64,000 nucleotides of DNA from NCBI GenBank assembly GCA_947179155.2, contig OX359266.1:1101001-1165000 (forward strand), in the 5' to 3' direction. Positions 22,509 to 31,419 of this stretch are shown here, piece by piece. The stretch comes from Hedera helix. Lineage: Eukaryota > Streptophyta > Magnoliopsida > Apiales > Araliaceae. A model generated the notes under the pieces. The model was not told where the DNA came from. It searched no databases and worked only from the letters and a program-made list of their open reading frames with translations. The translations under genes and the position numbers were made by a program. The stretch's first letter is position 1, and each line of letters opens with the position of its first letter.

Positions 22509-22538
<30 letters not shown>
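22507..22538 (+). repeat. 32-base poly(A) run at the end of integrase
   Basis: The stop codon TAA opens directly into an uninterrupted run of 32 A. It may be a slippage-expanded tract, and an assembly or sequencing length error is possible. No polyadenylation signal or insertion duplication was seen around it. Confidence 0.85.
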
Positions 22539-22540
<2 letters not shown>

Positions 22541-23111
22541 CCCTTCTATCTCCCTTGTAATTCGAACTACGTAGGACCTGATCTCCCGACCTTGTGGGAG
22601 TACGTAGGCAGCCATCCTGGCACGGTCCGTTCTATACAAAATAATAAATCTCGTCCCTATACCAAACCCATTTCCAGAAAACCCGAAACCTTACTTTGGA
22701 CAAATACATTCAGCCGTCATGGCCCGGTCCGTTCTATACCAAAATAATAAACATTGTCCCTATACCGAAACCACTTCCCGAAAATTCCGAAATCCTATAC
22801 ACTCCAAAACTTACCCAAACCTAGCCACATAATTAGCCCAAAGTCCAAGACTCACTTCGATGAAATCAAAGGGGGCACGCGGCAATATCTGTGGAGTTCC
22901 AATCAAGACTTGAGGAAAGAAATAAGGCAATATATCGAAATCATAATCAGCTGGATAAAATGAGGATCCAATGAAGGGCGACGATGCATCAAAAAGGGAA
23001 ATGACTAAAACCATAAATATTTCTCTATATATACAAAACATTTTGATTACAAGTCTGTCTTCTAAATAAAAGTGATGAGTCTGACATAGTCTGTGCAGGG
23101 AATAAAATCAT
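22539..23111. other. Z spacer between integrase and the antisense genes, with a short direct duplication
   Basis: A TACGTAGG motif occurs twice (22570-22577 and 22601-22608) around a small CTCCC/GGGAG stem, an arrangement common downstream of pol in Tat/Ogre elements. A segment of about 100 bp starting GGTCCGTTCTATAC recurs (about 22624 and 22726). No plus-strand gene is supported. The 3' ends of sense and antisense transcripts would meet here. Confidence 0.55.
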
Positions 23112-24755
23112 CTACAGGTCGGAGACCAGCTGGAGCAGGATAGACAAAGTAGTCGAGGCATCATAAACCTCTGGCTCACCCGCAATCTGCTGTCCCATCA
23201 TGTCAACCCGAGTCAAAAGAGCAGCAGCACTGGTAACAGTCGCAGAATGGCCCTCCATGACAACTCTGACCTGCTCGATAACACTATCTCTGGCAGAGAG
23301 GGCGGCATCACAAGCTAGTACGGCCGCATCCCGCTCCGCGTGCGCGGTATCCCTCTCAATCTCGGTGGCCCTCAAGGCAGACCGGAGCCGGGTACCCTCA
23401 ATCAGTAATCCCTGAATCCGATCCGCCAAATCAAAGGAGGTGACATGTACCGAAGCAGAAACCTCCTCAACCCCAGACATGGGCGCTAATCCTGAAAGCT
23501 CCGTAGGAATGACCGCATCTGAACTGGTCTCATCAGGGAAAAGTCCTCGAGAACCACCCAATACCCCAATCGGATCAAAGTCGGCAATCTCAGAATCTCT
23601 TTGCAACCATAGCAGATAATCGGGTGTCTGACCGGGATGACTATCCCCAAAATCGGCCGAGATCCTGTGTGACCAAAGATCGTATACCCGCAGCAGCTCC
23701 CTCTCCGTCTGAGGCGATATGAGAAATCGGTAGTCAGCAGCTCCCGTAAAGAGATGGAGATCCTGCATCTGGTCAAACTGCCCCATGACAGCTAAGGGAT
23801 GATAAGTCGTCACCCCCCTCAAGCCAAGGAGAGGGAGGAAATCAAAAGGTGGCACGTGAGTCAGGAAACTCTGGAAGGAGCAATAACCCGAATAGATCAG
23901 AAGATGGAAAGGCTCCTCAATGGCCGATAAGAACTCCCTCCATGAGGCTGTATCCGTGCATCGCCGGGGACGAAATGAGAACTGCATAGTCAGGCTGCGG
24001 CTGAAACAGAACCCGTGTCGACGAAACTGCCCGATGGGTCTGAGATGGCTCATGAACCATACATATAACAAGATAGAGCTTCCCCTGAATATGCGACCAG
24101 AGAATGAATGACAATATGAGGCCGACAGGTAAGTCTCTGCTAATATAATGGGAAGAATGGTATGATCCTCCTGGAGAGCCTGCACCGCTACGATAACCCG
24201 CATATCCATGAGGTCGTCCCCTGCGGGCATGTACAGAGCTGATAGGACACAGGCCATCAAAACATCCACTCTCAAAGCGCCCCAGCGCTCCTTAGATACT
24301 GAAAAATCACTGGAGAATCGAGAAAAGCTATCCACCGATCCGAATCTGTCAACCAAGAAGGATAGAGGGACGAGATGGCTCGAAGAGATCACAGATAACA
24401 AAGCTGTCCTCCGCAAGCCTGTGAAAGTCAGGAACTGACGGCGCATATGGCCTGAAGTAACCCGTGCGCAGGGACCATCCACGGATAAACCGGTAAAACG
24501 AGCATACTCCTCAAGAGTGGGGGTCAGATACTCCAGCCCAAACCTGAAAACCTGTCTGTCCGGGATCCAACAGCTGAGAATGCCATCAACAAAGCCCGGC
24601 GGCACCTGAAATGACAAAAGAGACAAGGAGTGTCCCAAAAGACCCTCTGCAATGATCCGGTCTGGGGGTATCAAACTATCCAGCCACGAACGGAACCGAC
24701 TCATGATCCCTGAGGGGGTGCGGGGGCCCACGCGAACCACATCCAGGGATGACAT
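23112..24755 (-). CDS. Antisense gene 2 of Z: DUF7745-like / plant-mobile-domain-like protein
   Basis: This is a 547-residue frame on the strand opposite gag-pol. It starts at ATG 24755 (MSSLDVVRVGPRTPSG). The region CWIPDRQVFRFGLEYLTP followed by TLEEYARFTGL resembles the core of plant DUF7745 proteins and the related aminotransferase-like plant mobile domain. LLYVWFMSHL further on also fits. The C-terminal 110 residues are rich in Ala, Arg and Glu (IERDTAHAERDAAVLACDAA) and look like a coiled coil. A strong acceptor-like TTTTTTCACAG lies immediately before the ATG, so an upstream exon, perhaps untranslated, is likely. Antisense frames between integrase and the 3' LTR are known in several Tat-lineage elements. 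Its function is unknown, and the family assignment is from memory of motifs. Confidence 0.65.
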   Translation of the reverse strand: MSSLDVVRVGPRTPSGIMSRFRSWLDSLIPPDRIIAEGLLGHSLSLLSFQVPPGFVDGILSCWIPDRQVFRFGLEYLTPTLEEYARFTGLSVDGPCARVTSGHMRRQFLTFTGLRRTALLSVISSSHLVPLSFLVDRFGSVDSFSRFSSDFSVSKERWGALRVDVLMACVLSALYMPAGDDLMDMRVIVAVQALQEDHTILPIILAETYLSASYCHSFSGRIFRGSSILLYVWFMSHLRPIGQFRRHGFCFSRSLTMQFSFRPRRCTDTASWREFLSAIEEPFHLLIYSGYCSFQSFLTHVPPFDFLPLLGLRGVTTYHPLAVMGQFDQMQDLHLFTGAADYRFLISPQTERELLRVYDLWSHRISADFGDSHPGQTPDYLLWLQRDSEIADFDPIGVLGGSRGLFPDETSSDAVIPTELSGLAPMSGVEEVSASVHVTSFDLADRIQGLLIEGTRLRSALRATEIERDTAHAERDAAVLACDAALSARDSVIEQVRVVMEGHSATVTSAAALLTRVDMMGQQIAGEPEVYDASTTLSILLQLVSDL

Positions 24756-24985
24756 CTGTGAAAAAACAGTATCAAAAGACTATACAGGGGTCAATTTCTT
24801 TGTCCACATATATAATAAATCGTGCATCATACAAGCTATAATAAGTAGATCATCATAAAGAAGAAATTATGCATAAAATAAAGATAATTCTGTACATAAT
24901 ACATGGAATGAAAAACAAATGATGACAAATAAAACAAACAGGTCCAAATACAGAGGTCCTAGCCTATCTAGATCTAGCCGACGCA

Positions 24986-26937
24986 CTATAGGCCCTCAAT
25001 AAAGGTGTCATCATCAAACTGGCTCGCATGGCCCACGTCCCCAGGAATGGAAGCCTCAGCGCCAAAGTTCAGATCAGGGCAGGAATAAGGCGGGGCAGGG
25101 GCATCCGACGAGCCGGGAGCTGCACCGAGGTCAGGTCCATATGGGTCTGCAGCGTCAGCTTCCTCTGGATCCCGGCCCAAGCTCCGAACAAAAAATGACA
25201 ACTGGTCCACTCGCCGAGTCAATGAAGCAATCTGATCTGAGTGAGTGGGGGCCCGAACACACTCCATCCAGTCTGTCATCATCACAGACCCGTGAACCAG
25301 GTCTCCAAGGAAGAAGGTGGCCCGAGTCTGAGGCCCGATGGTACGAGGTCTCCACCAGACGCTAAAACTCTCACTCGTCTGCGGGCCGTCAGACAGCATA
25401 TATCCATCCTCCCCGGCCGTCACTGCCTCTGGGAGATGGGAATCCATGAGCCAAAATCTCCGGGAAGGAGGAGCGAAAGGGATCCGGACCTCCCCGGAAA
25501 CGCATCTGATGGCACGCTCCCCCAAATACAGCTCCCATCCACCATAAGTCAAGAAGGGAATACGACGAATGGACAAGGCAAATTCCTGGTCCGCGGCATA
25601 ACCACCGGCGAGGCCAGCCGCCAAATGATCCGCAGTGTAAGGAACCCATGTCACGTCCGCCGAAGAGACCATCTCTAACTGCAGCCGGCAGTGGGAGAAG
25701 CTATCTGACACCGGGGTCTCCGCCAAAGTGCTGTGATGCCATCGACGACCCCGGGGATAAGTCTCTGGACCGAGGGTAGTAATCGGCCGCAAGCAGGGTA
25801 GCCGCTCATAAGCCCAGAACTGATAAACAAGGAAAATGGGACGTAAGTACCAAGGACGGCAAATGAATAAAACAAATAAAGCGGCTAAATGAATGGGACT
25901 TACCAGCAGAAAAGGATAAAACCCCAGCCAGGCATCTGTCTGCCCCTCTGAGCGAAGGCGAAGGCCATGGAGGAAATAGGCGAAGGTGAAGGAACCCCAG
26001 TCATAGTCCCCGATCCGATCCACATCTCGAGTAGCGCCGACGATATTAAAATGGATGGTCGAGGAGTTGTTCCCCAGAAAACAGCCCCTCATGATAGTCA
26101 GGAATAGACGCCGGAGCAGGAAGTCACGAGCGGAGCGGTCCTCGGGAAATGGCTCGGAAAGAGCCCCTCCAATGGCATCTACAGCCAAAGCTCCGGATCG
26201 GATGCTGCGGGCCTTAAAGACCTTATCCTGAGGAGTGAACCCCAACAAGGATCGAACGGTTACGGAAGTGATGTCCGGCTCCAGAGGAACACGGGGTCCG
26301 GAGAACTCCACCCCGGTAATATAACGCCAGTCCAGAGGAGTCAACAACAGCTCGCAGTCCAGTAGATGAAGCGACTGGGTCTGGTGGAACCAGCGCTCAG
26401 ACAGGGCCCTCATATAGCCCCACGGACATCGACGAGGGGCAATAGTAAAGAAATGTCTGAACCCCCAGGAGTCTACCATTCCCCTATAGTCGGGATGCAA
26501 CGCGTGGTAGAGGGTGTAAATGCTGAACCAGTTACCCCGAGGCTGGGTAAACTCAGGAACCTGTGACAGCCACCGAAACAGTCAGTCCCGATAATCTCAC
26601 GAGGTTGAATGAATTTAAATAACGAATATACCTCGTTAGCCGCAAGGTAGGCTGAGGGGTGACGACCGAGGTCAGGACCGAGCAGATCCGGTATCCTAGC
26701 ACGGGCCCCGGGTAAGGTCCGGCGCATGGGAGAAGGAGCCGCTGTGCCCGAGGGACCCGCCTCTGCCTCCGCTGGGGCGTCCTCATCCACATCAGGCTGA
26801 ACGGGGCGAATAACAGACTCAGCCAGTCTACGGGAATGACGAGTCAGGAATGGAGCTGGAGCTGAAGAGGTCGCTCTACGACGACGGACACCCGACGCTC
26901 GGGGCACTGAGGAACCACTGGGAGCATCTGGATCCAT
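24986..26937 (-). CDS. Antisense gene 1 of Z: plant mobile domain (PMD)-like protein, three predicted exons
   Basis: Predicted exons on the minus strand are 26937-26632, 26560-25904 and 25819-24986. Intron 1 (26561-26631, 71 bp) has GTATAT and CACAG ends and joins LAANE to VPEFTQPRGNWF in phase 0. Intron 2 (25820-25903, 84 bp) has GTAAGT and ATCAG ends and joins GFYPFLL to FWAYERLPCLRP. The start ATG at 26937 gives MDPDAPSGSSVPRASG; an earlier TTG is not a credible start. The PMD signature includes ALSERWFHQTQSLHLLDCE, LDWRYITGVEFSGP, HFNIVGATRDVDRIGDYDWG and FWAYERL. The tail is acidic and Pro-rich (PDLGAAPGSSDAPAPP). PMD proteins of host genomes (MAIN, MAIL1 in Arabidopsis) act in transposon silencing; whether this copy acts likewise is unknown. 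Confidence 0.68.
26561..26631 (-). other. Predicted intron 1 of antisense PMD-like gene
   Basis: On the minus strand the donor is AACGAG|GTATATTC and the acceptor TGGCTGTCACAG|GTTCCTGAG. The 71-bp, phase-0 intron links two open frames that are otherwise out of register. The frame beyond the acceptor is open for 27 codons before the part usually called from its TTG. Confidence 0.65.
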
Positions 26938-26988
26938 AACTGGAACGGTATCACAAAAAAGGTACACCCTTAGCTCATTATCTTTCAA

Positions 26989-27680
26989 AAGTCTTATTGC
27001 ATATTGCTAGAAATAATAGGGTGGCATAGCATGGTGTGAAAATAGAAAATGCATAAATAAAGTCCCTAGCGGTGCACTAAATTTCCCGAAATTTCGGCAG
27101 AGTTTCGTTTGTAAAATGGACATCCCATGCACAATCAGGCATGTTTAATCTGGTCAGGCAACCAACAAACCCAAAATGCAAGTGAAAATAATGCCTCAAA
27201 TGCATAAAATGAATAAAACAAATTTTCAAAATAATGAGGCATCTCTACGAAACCCGGTATTTATCTATGCTACGGGCAACACAAATATCACATATAAGCA
27301 TGCATTGATAAAATTAAAATATTCAAACAAGCAAATGAATAGTCAAATGAAAGCGAAAATCAAAGAAAAAGGAGTTAAAACGTTACCCAAAGTGCGTAGA
27401 CTGATTTAATCGGAGCAGAATTTCCCAAAAGTTGCCCAAAAGACGAAAAGGTTGGGTGGGGGACGAGGAAAACCGAGAATGAGAGAAAGGAAAAGTGAGA
27501 AAGTGACCAGATCGTGAAGGGTCACGATCTGAAATAGGACTGATCCTAGCCGCAGATGCAGCTGCGGCTGGCCGCAGATGCACCTGCGGCTGGTCTCGGT
27601 GCCCTTTTGGCCTCCCTGTTCGTCACCCAGAGGCAACGTATGACTTGTCCCACGTTAGAATACAAGATTTTAGGACTGGA
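26989..27680. other. Region upstream of the antisense genes, ending in GC-rich hairpins
   Basis: No gene is supported. As the 5' flank of the antisense gene it may hold its promoter, but no clear TATA box was found. Two hairpin sequences of the type also found in the LTR lie at 27549-27568 and 27571-27590. The breakpoint motif GGTCTCG follows at 27592-27598. Confidence 0.5.
27549..27590. repeat. Two GC-rich hairpin repeats at the recombination breakpoint
   Basis: GCCGCAGATGCAGCTGCGGC and GCCGCAGATGCACCTGCGGC are near-perfect palindromes (7-bp arms). The same motif occurs three times in each full Z LTR (13084-13103, 13182-13201, 13204-13223; 29016-29035, 29114-29133, 29136-29155). Confidence 0.85.
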
Positions 27681-28356
27681 TGACCAATTCAAAAAACGAC
27701 CCGTCAGATACGATACCTGACCAATTGAAAAACGACCCGTCAGATACGATACCTGACCAATTCAAAAACGACCCGTCAGATACGATACCTGACCAATTCA
27801 AAACCAACCCGTCAGATACGATACCTGACCAATTGAAAAACGACCCGTCAGATACGATACCTGACCAATTCAAAACCGACCCGTCAGATACGATACCTGA
27901 CCAATTGAGAAATGACCCGTCAGATACGATACCTGACCAATTGAAAAACGACCCGTCAGATACGATACTTGACCAATTCAAAACCGACCCGTCAGATACG
28001 ATACCTGACCAATTGAAAAACGACCCGTCAGATACGATACCTGACCAATTGAAAAACGACCCGTCAGATACGATACCTGACCAATTCAAAACCGACCCGT
28101 CGGATACGATACCTGACCAATTGAAAAACGACCCGTCAGATACGATACCTGACCAATTCAAAACCGACCCGTCAGATACGATACCTGACCAATTCAAAAC
28201 CGACCCATCAGATACGATACCTGACCAATTCAAAAACGACCCGTCAGATACGATACCTGACCAGTTCAAAACCGACCCGTCAGATATGATACCTGACCAA
28301 CTCAAAACCGGCCCGTCAGATACGATACCTGACCAATTTCAAAAACGACCAGCCAG
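27681..28356. repeat. 36-bp tandem array, 18 units (copy 2)
   Basis: It has the same unit and unit order as 11749-12424 at offset 15932. I saw two base differences between the copies: GATGCC at 11818 versus GATACC, and TCAGAT versus TCGGAT near 28101. Confidence 0.93.
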
Positions 28357-28574
28357 ATGCGATACCTGGCCTTTCAAAAATAACCCGCCGGAGATGAGAC
28401 CCGGGCAGTGTTCGTTCGTAACCTTGAAAAATGACCTATACATGAGCATATTAAATGTGACATCGCGTCATCTTAACGTACGTGCGACATCGCTAAATGT
28501 ATATTTGGCATTTTCATGCATCGGGCGCCTACTTCTTTATCATGTTCATTCATATTTCATTCCATAAACATGAT

Positions 28575-28587
28575 AAAGAGGGGCAGC
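28575..28587 (+). other. Polypurine tract of complete Z copy
   Basis: AAAGAGGGGCAGC sits directly before the TG of the 3' LTR. The same sequence stands at 12643-12655 before the middle LTR. Confidence 0.8.
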
Positions 28588-30883
28588 TGTAGACACCCAA
28601 ATTTTGCACTTGTGTACTAACCCTGTCAGGAGGGCAAGATCGTCACCCGACCCGACATGCGAAAAGGAAGGTGGACCCCAACACGAAGCCACCCCAACAA
28701 CTTACGGCCAAAGCCGCCACAACGAACAACGAGCATCAGGTTACTTGCGGCAAGACGAACAGTTGATCCAGAGGAGCCTGATTTGATCATAACTAATGGC
28801 CACTACGCTTACGATGCTCGGGGGTCTCGCTCCCCGGTGAGCGAGCGGCTGCCTAGCTCGCCGGTGAGCTGGCGGGGGTGGAAGGGGGCAGCGCCCCCTG
28901 GAAGCCAAGCACAAAGAGCAATTTATACATTAGGTAACCGCCTCCCGAAATAATACCGCAGAAATTGGCGAATTAAGACCGCGCGGCACGGAAATCGAGA
29001 AAAGCAAGTCGGACAGCCGCGGATGCACCTGCGGCCACCGACAAAGGGGCAGGTTCGCGGCTCGAGGGCGGCACACGACAGCCGAGGTTCGGCGCGGGCG
29101 GCCAGCGAAGTCAGCCGCAGATGCACCTGCGGCCAGCCGCAGTTGCACCTGCGGCTGCCTTCAGAACTCTATTAAGCGTCCAGATCTGCGTCCGAGAAGA
29201 AAAAAAAGAGAGAGAAAAAATAGATTTTTAGAGAGAGAAGGAGCGCGGGAGGAGAGAGAAAGGCTCGGGTGGAGGTGTTTTGAATGATAAATTGTGGATT
29301 GTTGCTCAAGTAGTGAGGATTTCTTGTAGTCTTGGTTCAAATCTTGGAATATAAAGCTTGTCTTGGTGTATTGCAAGGTGAAATGAAGTGTTTTCTTTAA
29401 TCTTTTGCTTATTTTGGTGTTGAATAGTTGTTGTTTTGATTTTGCTTAATATAGTATGTTGTAATATCATTGAGGATCCATGGATTAGGGATGTTTAGCG
29501 AGGGTTCCATTGGAACGAGACTTCCTCCTAATATCCCAATGACATCCGTATGGTGAGATGTAGTTTGTTGTGTTCATGAACGGTTTGGAATGTTGGCATT
29601 GGGATTTTGATCCATATAGCACCGTAACGAGTTTAGTATTGTTAGATTCGCCGTAGTATTGGGTTTGTGATATTTGGGTTATATAATGTGATAGCAAATG
29701 TCTAGATCTTGTTAAATTTGTTTAGTATTGGTTGTGCTGTGATAGGATGATTGTGAGCCTAGGGGGGAGATCCCCGTGATCGAACCCCGATGATGGACGT
29801 TTCGGCATATGTAATCCTTGTATAGAGTCCATGGATGTGTATTTTGTAATATCGGGCCTTAAAACGATACCAAGTCGTGTTCGGGTTAAGGCCCCGTAAT
29901 AATAATAAAATATGTGATTGTGGGTGTTTGGGGTTGTCTGGATGGCTTACATGCCCGTGGATAGCCCCGACACGTTGTGAGTGCTTGTTTTAATTTACGA
30001 CACAAAAAATGGTTTTTAAATAAGGCAAATAATGAAGATTTTGTAAAAAATGATCAAACTAGGATGCTAGATTCACGAGGTTTAAAAATCAAGGGTTTTG
30101 GCAAACTTTAATCCATGATTGATGAAAAGGCTTTAGTTGGTTTTGAAATGTCACAAAAAATGATTTCGTAAAATAAATGAACGTTTTAATTAAACTTTGT
30201 GCATAGGGTTAAAGAGTTCTAGAAGTTGCCTTCATTTTATTTATATTAATTGTTAGGAGGCAATGTATAGTCTCGATTCCTATTTGACAAAAGTTTAAAA
30301 TTGTTTGTTTTCCAAAATGACATCTAATAAAAAGCCACTCAACGTTTTCGAATTTAAAATCAATCTTTCTTATAAAAAGCGAAGCCTTGTCATTTGGGTC
30401 AAAAGACGTTAAAACACTTTCCAGATAAAGCACATTTGCCATACAAAAGACCAAACAAAATTCACCACAAGCATTCACCTAGGCACACACGCACACACGC
30501 GCAGCTCACACATTTTTAGGATTTAAAAGGATAGGAAAACATTGAGATTGCGGTAACCGTGTTTCACGGAAGTCGGGGGGTGCCTAACACCTTCCCCTCG
30601 CTTAAGCAAGCCCCCGAACTCCATGAATCTCGGTTTGCGGACCAATTAACTCGGAGTCACATGAGCCAGCGATTACGAAAAACTAAATTCGGATGAGTTG
30701 GTACATCCATTTCAAATAGACCAACTGGCGACTCTGGTCAATTGGCTCATAAAATATCGATCTTTCAAAACCCGTCGACATTAAGCCGACCCTTTTCTAA
30801 ACCACATTTAATTCAAAAGGCTAAAATTGGAAAAGGGCATTTTAATTATTAAAAAACGAAACGGCGAAATCCCGGCGTCGACA
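28588..30883 (+). repeat. Z 3' LTR (2296 bp)
   Basis: It is identical in length to 12656-14951. Differences noticed by eye are T/C at 30542, G/A near 30610 and G/A near 30638. It ends GTCGACA and is followed by the TSD copy GAGGG and then the leader of element Y. Confidence 0.93.
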
Positions 30884-31029
30884 GAGGGGAGAGACGAATA
30901 GAATCAATCACTAGTGTGTCCTACCTAAATTAGATTTTTTTTTATCTAATGAATCGATTTGAATGTAGGAACATGAAGAGATGAGTCAATTTGTTTGAAC
31001 TAACAATTATTTTGTGACAACAGTTTAGT

Positions 31030-31419
31030 ATGGCATCTGGAAATCAAGAGGTTAACTATGGAATGCCTGAAACGAATGTAGCCGAGAATCAAGAGGCCCC
31101 AAACAATCCTCCTGCCAACTCAGGAAATAATGTTCCTGATAACATGATGAACGATGGATTCTTTAGGAATTTCATGCAGTTCATACAGAATCAAGCAAGA
31201 GGAAATCCAGTCAATAATAACGGTAGAAACGCTGGTAATTTGAGGATGGTCACTGTCAAGCAATTTAAAGAATTGGGACCACCTGAATTCCACGGGAAGC
31301 CTGACCCACTCAAAGCGGAGGCATGGCTGAAGCAGACGACAAAAATACTTGATGTCTTACAATGCGCTGATGATCAGAAGGTGTCATTTGCCACTTTTAT
31401 GTTACGAGGTGAGGCGGAC
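31030..31419 (+). pseudogene. Element Y gag, N-terminal block (cut by S1)
   Basis: ATG at 31030 starts MASGNQEVNYGMPETN. The gag core begins with LGPPEFHGKPDPLKAEAWL and runs to FMLRGEAD, where solo LTR S1 interrupts at 31420. Removing S1 and one CGGAC copy continues the protein as [12 protein letters not shown] in frame. The leader between primer site and this ATG is itself split by Z. Confidence 0.88.

Larger units (their letters stand above)
11425..30883 (+). mobile_element. Composite Z: tandem Tat/Ogre-type LTR retrotransposon (LTR-internal-LTR-internal-LTR)
   Basis: The whole block is flanked by a perfect 5-bp duplication, GAGGG (11420-11424 and 30884-30888), within the leader of Y. It contains a 5'-truncated-LTR/internal remnant (11425-12655), a full LTR (12656-14951), a full internal region and a third LTR (28588-30883). 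The complete unit 12656-30883 is 18.2 kb. The primer site, DGGS protease, dual RNase H, pro-RT intron and antisense genes place it in the Tat/Ogre lineage of Ty3/gypsy. The two complete LTRs are both 2296 bp, and I saw only three base differences between them. Confidence 0.9.

Noticed and set aside
25901..25904. Reading straight through the 84-bp segment in the antisense PMD-like gene
   Set aside because: The segment is open (28 codons), but GTAAGT and TTTATCAG ends fit an intron, and FLL joined to FWAYERL fits the PMD pattern better. Some uncertainty remains.
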